A DNA stretch of 64,000 nt from Pirellulaceae bacterium (GTDB lineage Bacteria > Planctomycetota > Planctomycetia > Pirellulales > Pirellulaceae). Positions within the stretch are counted from its first letter, which is position 1. The number at the start of each line of letters is the position of its first letter. Below are positions 47,199-56,779 of the stretch, in pieces. The DNA is taken from assembly GCA_022448315.1 (NCBI GenBank), contig JAKVCA010000018.1, positions 62,001-126,000 of the forward strand. The letters run 5' to 3'. The notes beneath the pieces were generated by a model. The model worked only from the letters and a program-made list of their open reading frames with translations, had not been told where the DNA came from and made no database searches. Made by a program: the position numbers and the translations under genes.

Positions 47199-49220
47199 AT
47201 GTCCTTGAGCCCCTATGAAATTCTAGGTCCTGACCAAAGGATCGCCGCTCGCCTGCCACAATACGAACTTCGCCCCCAACAACTCGAGATGGCGGATCGA
47301 GTCGCCAACGCCATAGAGATGAGTCATCATTTGGTCGTCGAAGCAGGGACGGGCGTCGGGAAGAGTTTTGGTTACCTTGTCCCTGCAATTCTCGCGGCCA
47401 CGGCAAATCAGGGAAGCGATGAAGCCTCACCGGATAAGAAGATCGTTGTCTCCACCCATACCATTTCTCTGCAGGAACAGCTTCTCGCCAAGGATATTCC
47501 ATTTCTTAACAGCGTTATTCCTCGCGAGTTCAGTGCCGTTCTGGTCAAGGGACGCCGCAATTATTTGAGCCAACGGCGATTGAGCCATGCGTTGAGAAGG
47601 GCCACTACCCTCTTTTCACGTGACGAAGAACTCGAGCAACTCGAACAGATTCGACAGTGGGAACTTGAGACTCACGATGGCTCCCGCTCCGAACTCCCCT
47701 TCACGCCTCGAGGCTCCATCTGGGATGAAGTTGCCAGCGACAACAGCAATTGCCTGGGGAAAAATTGCCCGACCTACAAAGACTGCTATTACTATCGCGA
47801 TCGACGACGTGCTCAGCACGCCCAGATCCTCGTCGTCAATCACGCGTTGTTCTTCAGCGATCTCGCTTTAAGGGAGCATGGAGTCAGCCTGTTGCCGGAA
47901 TACCATACGGCCATTCTTGACGAAGCGCATACCCTCGAAGCGGTTGCCGCAGAGCACCTTGGAATTCAGGTCACGAGCGGACAGGTCGAATACGTCCTCA
48001 ACAAACTTTACAACGACCGGACTCAAAAAGGCTTGCTGGTTCACGACAAATATATTCGAGAGCAGCGACTGGTTGCCAATTGCTATTCGAGTGCTGCAGA
48101 ACTCTTCGAGGAGCTTCGAGAATGGCACTCGCGCAAACTGGCTAACATTCGAAACTTCAATGGACGAGTCCGCGAGCCGATCCCCGTTGAGAATCATTTG
48201 ACAGCGGACCTGACGAATCTGGCTAAATCACTTCGCCGACTTGCGGATCAGCTCGACGATGACTCCGATCGGCAAAACTTCATCTCAGCTCACGACCGCT
48301 GCATTGTTCTCGCTCAGGATCTGCTCGGCTGGCTGGAGCAATCTGAAGAAGGCCTCGTCCATTGGATTGTAAGTCGTTCTGGTCGTGGAGGACGGCACCG
48401 CACTGAGCTCTCGGCATCTCCCATTGACGTCAGCGCCGCACTACAAAAACAACTATTTTCCTGTACGCCCAGTGTCGTCATGACGAGTGCCACGTTGTCG
48501 GTCGGTCCCACCGACTCGTTTGACTTTTTCAAAACACGAGTGGGGGTGACCCAAGCCGAAAGCGTGCAACTTGACAGCCCGTTTGATTACCAAAAACAGG
48601 CGGAAATCGTGATCGTCCCCGACATGCCGGATCCCGGTCGGGCCACTCTCTTTGAAGCTCAGCTCGTCCGCGCAATCGAACATTACGTCGGCCAAACCGA
48701 TGGGCACGCATTCGTCCTGTTCACCAGTTACGACCTGCTGAATAAGGTTCAACGCGGATTGACTCCATGGTTGGCACGCCACGATTTGGCACTTTATTCC
48801 CAGAGCGATGGATTACCTCGCAGTCAATTGCTTGATCGCTTCAAGACCAATCCCCGGGGTGTATTACTTGGTACCGATAGCTTCTGGCAGGGGGTTGACG
48901 TACCCGGCGACGCCCTGAGAAACGTCATCATCACCAAGTTGCCATTTAGCGTCCCAGACCACCCGCTCATCGAAGCGAAGCTGGAGGCAATTCGGGAAGC
49001 GGGAGGAAACCCGTTTCGAGACTACCAGTTGCCCGAGGCAATCATAAAACTGAAGCAGGGGTTTGGAAGACTGATCCGAACGCAGCAAGATGAGGGAATG
49101 GTCGTGATTCTTGACCCTCGCATCAAAACCAAAAGCTACGGGAGATTGTTCCTCGAGTCGCTGCCTCACTGCGACGTCATCGAGGATTCAATTGATCGCT
49201 TTGAGCAATCCAGTTTTTGA
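47199..49220 (+). CDS. dinG: DinG/XPD-like ATP-dependent helicase
   Basis: A 673-residue superfamily 2 helicase of the Rad3/XPD/DinG type, 5'-3' polarity in the family. Walker A is VEAGTGVGKSFGYL (about 48-61), Walker B/DEAH is ILDEAHTLE. The Cys set expected for a 4Fe-4S cluster between motifs I and II is present in SNCLGKNCPTYKDCYYY (three Cys seen; the fourth may be elsewhere). Motif III TSATLS, motif V GTDSFWQGVD and motif VI QGFGRLIRTQQDEG are intact. Such enzymes resolve R-loops and recombination intermediates. The start has a weak ribosome site. Confidence 0.92.
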   Translation: MSLSPYEILGPDQRIAARLPQYELRPQQLEMADRVANAIEMSHHLVVEAGTGVGKSFGYLVPAILAATANQGSDEASPDKKIVVSTHTISLQEQLLAKDIPFLNSVIPREFSAVLVKGRRNYLSQRRLSHALRRATTLFSRDEELEQLEQIRQWELETHDGSRSELPFTPRGSIWDEVASDNSNCLGKNCPTYKDCYYYRDRRRAQHAQILVVNHALFFSDLALREHGVSLLPEYHTAILDEAHTLEAVAAEHLGIQVTSGQVEYVLNKLYNDRTQKGLLVHDKYIREQRLVANCYSSAAELFEELREWHSRKLANIRNFNGRVREPIPVENHLTADLTNLAKSLRRLADQLDDDSDRQNFISAHDRCIVLAQDLLGWLEQSEEGLVHWIVSRSGRGGRHRTELSASPIDVSAALQKQLFSCTPSVVMTSATLSVGPTDSFDFFKTRVGVTQAESVQLDSPFDYQKQAEIVIVPDMPDPGRATLFEAQLVRAIEHYVGQTDGHAFVLFTSYDLLNKVQRGLTPWLARHDLALYSQSDGLPRSQLLDRFKTNPRGVLLGTDSFWQGVDVPGDALRNVIITKLPFSVPDHPLIEAKLEAIREAGGNPFRDYQLPEAIIKLKQGFGRLIRTQQDEGMVVILDPRIKTKSYGRLFLESLPHCDVIEDSIDRFEQSSF

Positions 49221-49476
49221 ATCAACGGTTGTTCTCGAAACCTGCGGTCAGCATCTCCCGTCCGCTGATGGATTTTCCCCGAACGCATTTTGCCTGCTTC
49301 ACTTTTCATCATAGGTGATCTTGATGGCTTCAAAATTGAATCATCGCTCGTTGCTCATCCGTGCCAGTGCCGTGCTATCTGCGACCGAATGGTTCCAAAC
49401 TCTAGGTTGTTTTACACTTGCCTCGCTGCTCAAGAACGAATTCGAATGATTTCCAAGTGGGGCATGGAGCGACTCA

Positions 49477-49743
49477 TTGGGAGCTTCAACCTGGTCGAAG
49501 CGACCCGCCACCTACAAGGCGTGGGTCTGCATTTTTGTTGGGCCGTATAGCAAGCACATGCCGGTCAATACGCAAGGGAAGCAGCTTGAGGCAACTCAAC
49601 AGGTCCTCGCCCAAGCCGAGATCAAATTGGCAGCACACGGGGTTTCAGGATTCATAAAAGATCACGAAAAGAAGCCATTGCAAAAGTGCCGACCTCGTAA
49701 GCTGACCGACAAGCCGCCGAGGAACAGCTGGGGCGTTGGTTGA
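49477..49743 (+). CDS. Possible small protein with TTG start
   Basis: An 88-codon frame in the 683-base gap 49221-49903. The TTG at 49477 has GGAG seven bases upstream. The sequence TYKAWVCIFVGPYSKHMPVN, followed by a long amphipathic helix (KQLEATQQVLAQAEIKLAAH), reads like a real soluble domain, but the C-terminal 30 residues are Lys/Arg/Pro-rich and random-looking. It could be a small gene or a decayed fragment. I do not recognise it. The rest of the gap holds nothing supported other than the hisF promoter. Confidence 0.35.
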   Translation: MGASTWSKRPATYKAWVCIFVGPYSKHMPVNTQGKQLEATQQVLAQAEIKLAAHGVSGFIKDHEKKPLQKCRPRKLTDKPPRNSWGVG

Positions 49744-49768
49744 CCCTTTTTTCAGGCCGGCTTAAAGT
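49740..49768 (+). promoter_or_regulatory. Promoter of hisF and perhaps of the PilT operon
   Basis: TTGACC (49740-49745), a 17-base spacer and TAAAGT (49763-49768) lie 135 bases before the hisF start. The spacing is ideal and the -35 box matches five of six. Confidence 0.5.
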
Positions 49769-49903
49769 ATCCGGATTAGGAAGCTGGGCAAACTAAGACG
49801 ATATCTTCCCGGGTCGCTCAGGTTCGCAAGGTTCTTCATTTCGGGGCCGGGATCCGGCAAGATCCCTTTCCACTTTTCTCATCTCCGTTGGTTTAACTGA
49901 ACT

Positions 49904-50671
49904 ATGCTCGCAAAGCGTGTGATTCCATGCCTCGACGTCAACGCGGGTCGTGTGGTGAAGGGGACCAACTTCATCAATTTACGAGATGCAGGGGATCCGG
50001 TTGAGGTCGCCGCCCGCTACGAAAGGGAAGGCGCGGACGAGCTTGTATTTCTGGACATTACAGCGAGCCATGAAGATCGTGATATCATGATCGATGTTGT
50101 GCAGAGAACGGCAGAACAGATCTTCATGCCGTTGACGGTCGGAGGCGGCATCAGGAATCTAGAGGATATCCGAGCTTTACTCTCGGCTGGCTGTGATAAA
50201 GTGTCGATCAATTCTGCGGCGTGTAAAAACCCGGCATTTATTCGCGAGGCCGCATTAAGATTCGGACGCCAGTGTATCGTGGTCAACATCGACCCGAAGC
50301 GAATCCCCTCAAAGGGAGGAGAACGCTGGGAAGTCCATATCAACGGGGGGCGAATCCCGACGGGCCGCGAAGCTGTCAGTTGGGCGAAAGAGGTCGAAAA
50401 ACTCGGTGCAGGCGAGATTGTTTTGACCAGTATGGACCGCGATGGGACCAAGGACGGTTATGATGTTGAAATGACCGCCGCCGTCAGTGAGGCCGTTTCC
50501 ATTCCCGTTGTTGCCAGTGGGGGTGCAGGAAAACCTGAACATCTGGCAGATGCAATTACAATAGGAAAAGCAGACGCGGCACTCGCGGCAAGCATTTTTC
50601 ATTTTGGCGAATACACCATTCGGGGTACCAAAGAGCTGATGGCTCAGCAACACATCCCGGTTCGATTGTAG
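49904..50671 (+). CDS. hisF: Imidazole glycerol phosphate synthase cyclase subunit
   Basis: A cyclase of histidine biosynthesis, 255 residues, a (beta/alpha)8 barrel working with the amidotransferase HisH on PRFAR. Catalytic acids are D11 in [16 protein letters not shown], and a second Asp in [14 protein letters not shown]. Phosphate sites VGGGIRN and [10 protein letters not shown] are intact. No other his gene is adjacent; it is 55 bases upstream of the PilT gene and may be co-transcribed with it, which is unusual. Confidence 0.97.
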   Translation: MLAKRVIPCLDVNAGRVVKGTNFINLRDAGDPVEVAARYEREGADELVFLDITASHEDRDIMIDVVQRTAEQIFMPLTVGGGIRNLEDIRALLSAGCDKVSINSAACKNPAFIREAALRFGRQCIVVNIDPKRIPSKGGERWEVHINGGRIPTGREAVSWAKEVEKLGAGEIVLTSMDRDGTKDGYDVEMTAAVSEAVSIPVVASGGAGKPEHLADAITIGKADAALAASIFHFGEYTIRGTKELMAQQHIPVRL

Positions 50672-50726
50672 AGGACCATCCATCCTCCTCTGCAACAGCG
50701 AGAACACCCACGGAGATCAGATCCTT

Positions 50727-51932
50727 ATGGCGACGACTGACACCAATCCCAACGAAAGTGACACTTCGAATCCCGGGAACAATTCCGAATCGACTCCAAG
50801 CGATCTTAAGACGCGTCTTCTGCAAGAGCGTCCCGAACTCGAAGTCGACAAATTCTTTCGAGCTCTGGTGAAACTTGAAGGCAGTGACCTTCACATGAAA
50901 GTGGGCAACGCGCCCATCATTCGGGTGAACGGAACGCTGAAGCCGTTAAACCGGCCTCCCATCGAGGTTGAAGAAATGGTTGAGCTTCTTTTCCCGATGA
51001 TGAATGACCGAACTCGAAAGATTTTCGAGGACGAAGGCGGCTGTGACTTTGCTCATGTGGTCGAGGTCGACGGCGTTGACTGGCGGTTTCGCGTCAACAT
51101 GCTCCAACAGCTTGGCAGGATCGGCTTGGTCGCTCGCCGCGTCAACAACTTCATCCCCGATTTCGAAGGGCTCAATCTGCCGCCGGTCATCGAAAGTCTG
51201 TGCCACTACGATCAGGGAATGGTGCTGCTTGCGGGAGTGACCGGCTCCGGTAAAAGTACGACCATTGCCTCCATGCTGAACTATGTGAATCGAAACTATC
51301 GCAAGCACATCCTGACACTCGAAGATCCGATTGAGTTTGTTTTCAAGGAAGAGAAGTGTCTGATCAACCAACGAGAAGTCGGCCACGACGTCTTGGATTT
51401 CAGCATCGCGATGAAGCATGCGGTTCGAGAAGATCCGGATATCATCCTCGTGGGCGAAATGCGTGACGAAGAGACGTTTTTGACGGCGATCCATGCGGCT
51501 GAAACAGGTCACCTGGTTTTCGGAACAATTCACGCTTCCAGCGCTCCGAGTACCATCGGACGTATTCTGGACCTCTTCCCCGAGGAAATGCATGGGGCGA
51601 TTCGCAGCGCAATGGCCATGAACATGAAAGCCATCATCGCTCAGAAACTCCTCCCCTCCATTGCCGAAGGCGTGGGTCGAGTCCCAACATGCGAGGTGAT
51701 GACTCTGAATCCGACGATCAAAAAATTGATCCTGGAGGAAGACGATAATAAACTTCCCGATGCCATTCGAATTGGTGCGGAAGAAGGTATGCAGGACTTC
51801 ACCATGAGTCTCAAATCTTTGATCGACAAGGAACTGATCGATCGCCCCACAGCCTTCCAGGTCGCACCAAACAAAGATGCACTCAAAATGGCGCTCAAAG
51901 GAATCAACGTTTCTCAACCGGGCATTCTTTAA
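50727..51932 (+). CDS. pilT: PilT-type ATPase
   Basis: A hexameric type IV pilus retraction-type ATPase, 401 residues. The N-terminal PAS-like domain includes SDLHMKVGNAPIIRVNG, typical of PilT. Walker A is GVTGSGKS (170-177), the Asp box is LTLEDPIEFV, Walker B is DIILVGEMRD with Glu 244, and the His box is GHLVFGTIHASSA (H269). All catalytic elements are intact. The N-terminal ~35 residues are an acidic extension, and the C-terminus extends by about 40 residues. It is the first of a tight operon: its stop shares one base with the next start (TAATG). Confidence 0.93.
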   Translation: MATTDTNPNESDTSNPGNNSESTPSDLKTRLLQERPELEVDKFFRALVKLEGSDLHMKVGNAPIIRVNGTLKPLNRPPIEVEEMVELLFPMMNDRTRKIFEDEGGCDFAHVVEVDGVDWRFRVNMLQQLGRIGLVARRVNNFIPDFEGLNLPPVIESLCHYDQGMVLLAGVTGSGKSTTIASMLNYVNRNYRKHILTLEDPIEFVFKEEKCLINQREVGHDVLDFSIAMKHAVREDPDIILVGEMRDEETFLTAIHAAETGHLVFGTIHASSAPSTIGRILDLFPEEMHGAIRSAMAMNMKAIIAQKLLPSIAEGVGRVPTCEVMTLNPTIKKLILEEDDNKLPDAIRIGAEEGMQDFTMSLKSLIDKELIDRPTAFQVAPNKDALKMALKGINVSQPGIL

Positions 51933-53755
51933 TGTTTCAAACTCGAATGATCCCGGCCAGTCTGTTTCTGGTTGGATTGACACCGTGGCTTGCCTTCGGG
52001 CAAGAGTCCTGGCCCAACTTTTTTGTTGAGCCCGGCTCAGACCCTCACGACATGCTGCGAGGGCCAGGTTTTTACCTGGCCATGTACAAGCTGATTTCGA
52101 TTACGCTTGTCACCGTCGTCTGGGTCAAACTCGCGGCCTTGGTGAATTCGGACACGCAAATTTTTGGGGCCCGAACGGAACTGACCCCTGAAGTCTGGAA
52201 CCCGATTGTCGTCTTCGCGTTTTTCGTCAGTTTTCTGTTCATCCTTTCCTTCCCTCTTTTCCTGCTGAGTTTTCCGCTCTTTGCAGCGGCATCCATTGCA
52301 CCCTCCGTGGTTTACCTCTTTCTACGCAATGGAAAAATCTCCAAAGAAGAGCGATCCCGGATCAAAATGGAAGTTGCAGCCCGCAATGCGGGAAAAAAAG
52401 GAAAGGGAGGTGGCCCGGAAGTCATCATGGCGCCCGTGATGGCAGAGGAAGGCCCCCCCGTCGAATTCAAGCCCTCGGCACGTGACCAAAGTAGCCAGCA
52501 AGCTTGCCTGATTTCACTCCGGCAAAACATGGCCTACCCAACGTTGAAGTCGATTTATACCGACGCCATCACGCGACGTTTCGACCAGATCCTGATGAAT
52601 TACACCCGTGATCAGGTCTCCATTCGCTACCAGGTTGATGGGATCTGGCATGACATGCCAGCCATGGACCGCGAACTCGGCGATGCGATGCTCTATGGGA
52701 TGAAACAACTCGCCGGCATGAATCCGGAAGACCGCAAAAACAAACAGACAGGCTCGTTCAACGTCTCCATTCCGGGTGGGAAGAGCCGATCCCAGATTAC
52801 GTCTCAGGGCGTAAAGACGGGAGAAAAGGTCCTGATCAAGCTGATCGGTGAGAAAAAGAAGATCATGTCACTCAACGAATGTGGCATGATTCCTTCGGTC
52901 GAAGAACGACTCAAAGGCCACCTCAATGGGTCCGGTATCGTACTCGCCTCCTGCCTTCCTGGAGACGGCACGACCACGAACTGGAATGCGGTGCTCGAAA
53001 GTTCAGATCGAATTCTCAGAGACTTCAATGCGATCGTGCCTAAATCAAACGATCATGAGAACGACACTTACGTCGAGAACATTGACTTTACCTATTATGA
53101 ATCGGGCGAAGGTCAGGAGTACTCCACTCTCAAAAGCCTGCTGCTGAAACAACCCGAAGCCCTTGTACTGCCCGAACCGAAAGACCCGCAGGTCCTTGAT
53201 CGTCTGGCGGATGAGGTGGCCAACGAAAACCGTTTTGTCATCACGCGAATGGCAGCTCGTTCTTCGGCTGAAGCCATCGTACGAATTCTCACACTCAAGG
53301 TGGATCGAAGTAAATTTGCGAAGGCACTTTCCGCCGTCGTTTACCATCGCCTGGTAAGAAGGCTTTGTGACCACTGCAAGCAACCTTACCAACCCGCCCC
53401 ACAATTATTGGCCAAACTGGGACTGAAACCCGGTCAGATTGACGTGCTCTACCGAGAATGGCAACCGCCTCCACCCGAAGAATTGGTGGATGAAAAGGGT
53501 CGCCCAATCGAACCCCCTGTCTGCCCGGTTTGCGGTGGTCTTGGTTACCTCGATCGGATCGCCATTTTCGAGGTACTTGATGTCGAAGACTCCATTCGAA
53601 ATGCGATCGTCAATCAACCTCGAGTTGAGACCATCGCCAAAGCGATGCGGCAAGCGGGCCACAAAGGCCTTCAGGATGAAGGCATTAAGCTTGTTCTCGC
53701 TGGCGTAACCAGCCTGAATGAGCTTCAACGTGTCCTGAAAGCCTCACAGTCATAA
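51932..53755 (+). CDS. Membrane-anchored degenerate GspE/PilB-like protein
   Basis: A 607-residue protein related to secretion ATPases. It is unusual in starting with hydrophobic segments: a signal-like stretch (about 6-24), one near 48-70, and two within 90-131 (VVFAFFVSFLFILSFPLFLL). A cytoplasmic ATPase-like domain follows. The P-loop position reads LPGDGTTT (342-349) and lacks the Lys; the Walker B equivalent is EALVLPEPKD (409-418) without the catalytic Glu. So ATP hydrolysis is not expected. The zinc module typical of GspE/PilB is intact: C479, C482 and C531, C534. It is close in sequence to the next gene. Its role may be to dock or gate PilT or a membrane complex. Confidence 0.85.
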   Translation: MFQTRMIPASLFLVGLTPWLAFGQESWPNFFVEPGSDPHDMLRGPGFYLAMYKLISITLVTVVWVKLAALVNSDTQIFGARTELTPEVWNPIVVFAFFVSFLFILSFPLFLLSFPLFAAASIAPSVVYLFLRNGKISKEERSRIKMEVAARNAGKKGKGGGPEVIMAPVMAEEGPPVEFKPSARDQSSQQACLISLRQNMAYPTLKSIYTDAITRRFDQILMNYTRDQVSIRYQVDGIWHDMPAMDRELGDAMLYGMKQLAGMNPEDRKNKQTGSFNVSIPGGKSRSQITSQGVKTGEKVLIKLIGEKKKIMSLNECGMIPSVEERLKGHLNGSGIVLASCLPGDGTTTNWNAVLESSDRILRDFNAIVPKSNDHENDTYVENIDFTYYESGEGQEYSTLKSLLLKQPEALVLPEPKDPQVLDRLADEVANENRFVITRMAARSSAEAIVRILTLKVDRSKFAKALSAVVYHRLVRRLCDHCKQPYQPAPQLLAKLGLKPGQIDVLYREWQPPPPEELVDEKGRPIEPPVCPVCGGLGYLDRIAIFEVLDVEDSIRNAIVNQPRVETIAKAMRQAGHKGLQDEGIKLVLAGVTSLNELQRVLKASQS

Positions 53756-53783
53756 TTTGTTTCATATTTGATGGAAAACTCCG

Positions 53784-55103
53784 ATGAGTGACAAAGCTCA
53801 ACCCGTAGAACTTCCGCCGATCACGCTTTTCGCAGATGGGCCAACCGAAGAAATTCGCGAAGCCAACATGGAAGCCGTGACTCCATCACCCGGCTTTCCC
53901 GATTGCTGCTTCTTGTTGGTAGAAGCGATCGTCAAACGAGCCGACATCATCCTCATGGACTACACGCGAGATCAGGTGACCGTTCGATTTCAAATCGACG
54001 GAGTCTGGCACGACCTGCCTCCACGGGATCGAGCGTCGGGTGATCTCATGTTGGCCACACTGAAGAAATTGGCCAATCTAGATTTTCAAGAGCGTCGCAA
54101 CCGTCAAAAAGGAGAGTTTGGTGCGGAATGGATGACCAAAACCCATCGATTTGAAATCACCAGTCAGGGAGTGCGCACCGGTGAGCGTGTCGTTCTTCGG
54201 ACTGATCGCCCCAAAAAGAAACTCGAGAAACTTGAGGACCTCGGAATTCGCCCCAAATTGCTGGCCGCATTTCAAGAACTGAGTGAGGCCTCTGAGGGAT
54301 TGATCTTGTTCAGCTCTTTGCCCGGGGATGGAAAATCAACGCTTTGGCGGTGCGGTCTCAATAGCGTCGATCGCTTCACTCGCGATTATTATTCCATTGA
54401 AAGTCAGGATGCGCTGGAACCTGAGATCATCAATGTCGCCCAAATCACGTTCGACCCGAATATTGATGAGACTCCCTTGGATAAATTACCCCAACTTCTG
54501 CTTCGCCAACCGGACGTCATGTGCCTGCCCGATCTGGTCAGTGGCGAAGTCGTCAATGAGGTCTGCACAACGATACGTGACCAGCAGAAACAATTCTATG
54601 GATACATCCCCTCGCGAAGTGCACTGGAAGCCATTTTGCGAGTTCTATCTCTAAAGCCGGACCCCGCTGCATTCGCGGAATCTCTTTCGGCCGTCCTGCA
54701 CGAGCGAATTGTTAGAAAACTATGCGAGGACTGTCGGCAGCCCTACGATCCTTCCCCGCAGATGCTGGCGAAGCTTGGTATTCCGACAGGAAGAGTTCAA
54801 AAGTTCTATGATGAGTGGCGACCACCTCCACCCGAGGAACAGGTCGACGAGAAAGGCAATCCCATAGAAATTCCGGTTTGTCCCAAGTGCAACGGCATTG
54901 GTTACTATGGCCGGACGGGCATTTTCGAACTTCTCGTCATCACTGAAGAAATTCGAGAGGTGATCCGCAAAAAACCTTCTTTGGATGCTTTAACCGCGGC
55001 GGCATCGAAAGGTGGTCACATCTCGTTGAAGGACGAGGGGATTGTTTTGGTTGCCAAAGGGACCACCAGTATTCAAGAGCTCCAACGCGTCCTTAAAAAG
55101 TAG
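53784..55103 (+). CDS. Soluble GspE/PilB-like protein with partial active site
   Basis: A 439-residue paralogue of the preceding protein, without its membrane segments; the two share the ATPase-like core and the spacer RPPPPEEQVDEKGNPIEIPV. It keeps a P-loop Lys in LPGDGKSTLW (179-188). The Walker B equivalent (DVMCLPD, 244-250) lacks the usual Glu, so hydrolysis may be slow or absent. The zinc Cys are C314, C317, C366 and C369. The N-terminal domain of GspE is short. The two proteins could form a mixed hexamer. It lies 28 bases after the upstream gene. Confidence 0.85.
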   Translation: MSDKAQPVELPPITLFADGPTEEIREANMEAVTPSPGFPDCCFLLVEAIVKRADIILMDYTRDQVTVRFQIDGVWHDLPPRDRASGDLMLATLKKLANLDFQERRNRQKGEFGAEWMTKTHRFEITSQGVRTGERVVLRTDRPKKKLEKLEDLGIRPKLLAAFQELSEASEGLILFSSLPGDGKSTLWRCGLNSVDRFTRDYYSIESQDALEPEIINVAQITFDPNIDETPLDKLPQLLLRQPDVMCLPDLVSGEVVNEVCTTIRDQQKQFYGYIPSRSALEAILRVLSLKPDPAAFAESLSAVLHERIVRKLCEDCRQPYDPSPQMLAKLGIPTGRVQKFYDEWRPPPPEEQVDEKGNPIEIPVCPKCNGIGYYGRTGIFELLVITEEIREVIRKKPSLDALTAAASKGGHISLKDEGIVLVAKGTTSIQELQRVLKK

Positions 55104-55112
55104 TATTGTGCC

Positions 55113-55769
55113 ATGATGACACTCATCCTGATTTTCGTTTTCTTTGCGGTCCTTGCCGCAAGTTGGTTCATGGGACTGTGGAGCAACCTGCTTACCCTGG
55201 TGGTGTTGCTGCTGTCGGGACTCATTGCAACGAACTATTTTGAGCCGTTGGCCTCCTATTTGGACAAACCGGTCGTCGGCGGTCCGCCTGCCATCAGCGC
55301 GATGGCCACCTACACCTATCTGCTCGATTTCATTTGCTTCTGGTCATTGTTTCTGGTCAGTCTTTTCGGCCTCAGAATCACGACAGACATCCTCTCGAGG
55401 CACCGGATTCGATTCAATTACTGGGTTGAGATCGTTGGACGATCCGTCCTTTCCCTGTGGGTGGCATGGATCTTTGTTTCCATCGTTGCGTTCTCGCTGC
55501 AATTGTCACCCTTGCCCGCGGCCACCGTTCAAGCCACCCCCAACTCTCGAATGATGCTCATCGGACCGGACAGGATCTGGATCGGTTTCATGCAAAGTCG
55601 GTCACGCGGAGCTTTGGCTCGAGGCAGGTTTTCGGAAACGGGCCGACACGAAGATGACGTGGATGGAAACTATGAGCCCTTCGATTCACAAGCCGATCTG
55701 ATCTACAAGTATCACACACGGCGAGAACAACTCGAAAATCAGAAAGGCGCACTCCGGGTCAACCGCTAA
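55113..55769 (+). CDS. CvpA-like membrane protein
   Basis: An inner membrane protein of 218 residues, nine bases after the GspE-like gene. About four hydrophobic segments lie in the first ~135 residues: LILIFVFFAVLAASWFMGLW, LLTLVVLLLSGLIATNYF, FICFWSLFLVSLFGL and LSLWVAWIFVSIVAFSL. The GLWSNLLTLVVLLLSGLIA-type opening resembles CvpA (colicin V production) proteins. The C-terminal ~80 residues are soluble and polar, with an Arg/Glu-rich end. It is the last gene of the operon. CvpA function is poorly understood; it affects envelope transport in other bacteria. Confidence 0.8.
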   Translation: MMTLILIFVFFAVLAASWFMGLWSNLLTLVVLLLSGLIATNYFEPLASYLDKPVVGGPPAISAMATYTYLLDFICFWSLFLVSLFGLRITTDILSRHRIRFNYWVEIVGRSVLSLWVAWIFVSIVAFSLQLSPLPAATVQATPNSRMMLIGPDRIWIGFMQSRSRGALARGRFSETGRHEDDVDGNYEPFDSQADLIYKYHTRREQLENQKGALRVNR

Positions 55770-55993
55770 ATTGAATCGGAGCCTCGCGAGTGAAAAAAGC
55801 GTCGAAGTTGTTTGATGGGCGATCGGTTCGAAGAAGATTGGCCGAACATGCAATGACCTTTTGACGTAAACAAAACGGGACCAACACACCCCCTTCGTCC
55901 AGCAATTGCGAGACAATAGTTCAGCAGACATCGTGAACTGTTATCCCAAGCATCCCGGATATTTTTAGAACCCGATCTGAAGCGAAGCCAGTT

Positions 55994-56779
55994 ATGTCCG
56001 AAACGCCCGCTCTTCCCCGCGCCGATCAGCCGACAGAAATGGATCATTACGTGCCGATTTCCGGCATGGCGATCGCGGCATTCGTCCTCTCTCTTTTCTC
56101 TCCAATCGCGCTTTATAATCCGGGTCTGGCGGTCGTTGCGATGGCTCCAGTGATCTTGGGCCTGCTTGCCAGCATCAGAATTTTCCGGTCGGCGCATCCA
56201 GTCAAGGGGCGCAGCCTCGCGGTCGCAAGCTTGACGCTTTCCATGTTTTTCATCAGTACATCCGTCATCGGCCACACCATGATGCGGAACCACCTGTCTC
56301 ATCAAGGACAAGTCCATTTCAGTGAATGGCTCGAACTGGTCGCTGAAGGAAAATTGCGTGAGGCCCATGAACTTCATCGCCAATATTCCGATCGGCAATT
56401 GCCGGGCACTGATCTGGAGGCCATCTACACCAAGGAGGTGGATGATAGTTCGACCGACGAAGAGCAAGCGGAACTGGTGGCAGTCATGTTGTCACGTGAT
56501 TTTTCACCCAAACAAGAGCTTGAGTCTTTTTTTGACAATCCACCGGTCTCAGATATTGTCGCGCATGCCAACGATGCCATCTTTGAATTCGTCAGCGTCC
56601 AAGAGGCGATTTTCAAACGACCTGATTCCGAAATCGCGATGGTCTACCGCATGACCTATCCTCAGGGGGGAGTCAATCGAGAGACGGAGTTCATGGTGCG
56701 CATGATGCGGTCACGCTATGAAGGTGGAGAATTCCATTGGCATGTTTTTGACATCAATTTCCCGCCGAGAGAGCAATAA
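55994..56779 (+). CDS. Membrane protein of unknown function (DUF4190-like N-terminus)
   Basis: A 261-residue protein. Two hydrophobic regions lie near the start (ISGMAIAAFVLSLFSPIALY, about 22-42, then VVAMAPVILGLLASI), typical of the short membrane pairs in DUF4190 proteins. A third follows (VASLTLSMFFISTSVIGHT, about 77-95). The remaining ~165 residues are acidic and soluble, ending FHWHVFDINFPP. The soluble domain is not one I know. It lies 224 bases after the CvpA-like gene, so it is probably not part of that operon. Confidence 0.7.
   Translation: MSETPALPRADQPTEMDHYVPISGMAIAAFVLSLFSPIALYNPGLAVVAMAPVILGLLASIRIFRSAHPVKGRSLAVASLTLSMFFISTSVIGHTMMRNHLSHQGQVHFSEWLELVAEGKLREAHELHRQYSDRQLPGTDLEAIYTKEVDDSSTDEEQAELVAVMLSRDFSPKQELESFFDNPPVSDIVAHANDAIFEFVSVQEAIFKRPDSEIAMVYRMTYPQGGVNRETEFMVRMMRSRYEGGEFHWHVFDINFPPREQ

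Noticed and set aside
46652-47200. A long minus-strand frame opposite the hydroxyacid dehydrogenase
   Set aside because: It is the antisense shadow of a clear gene and has no domain of its own.
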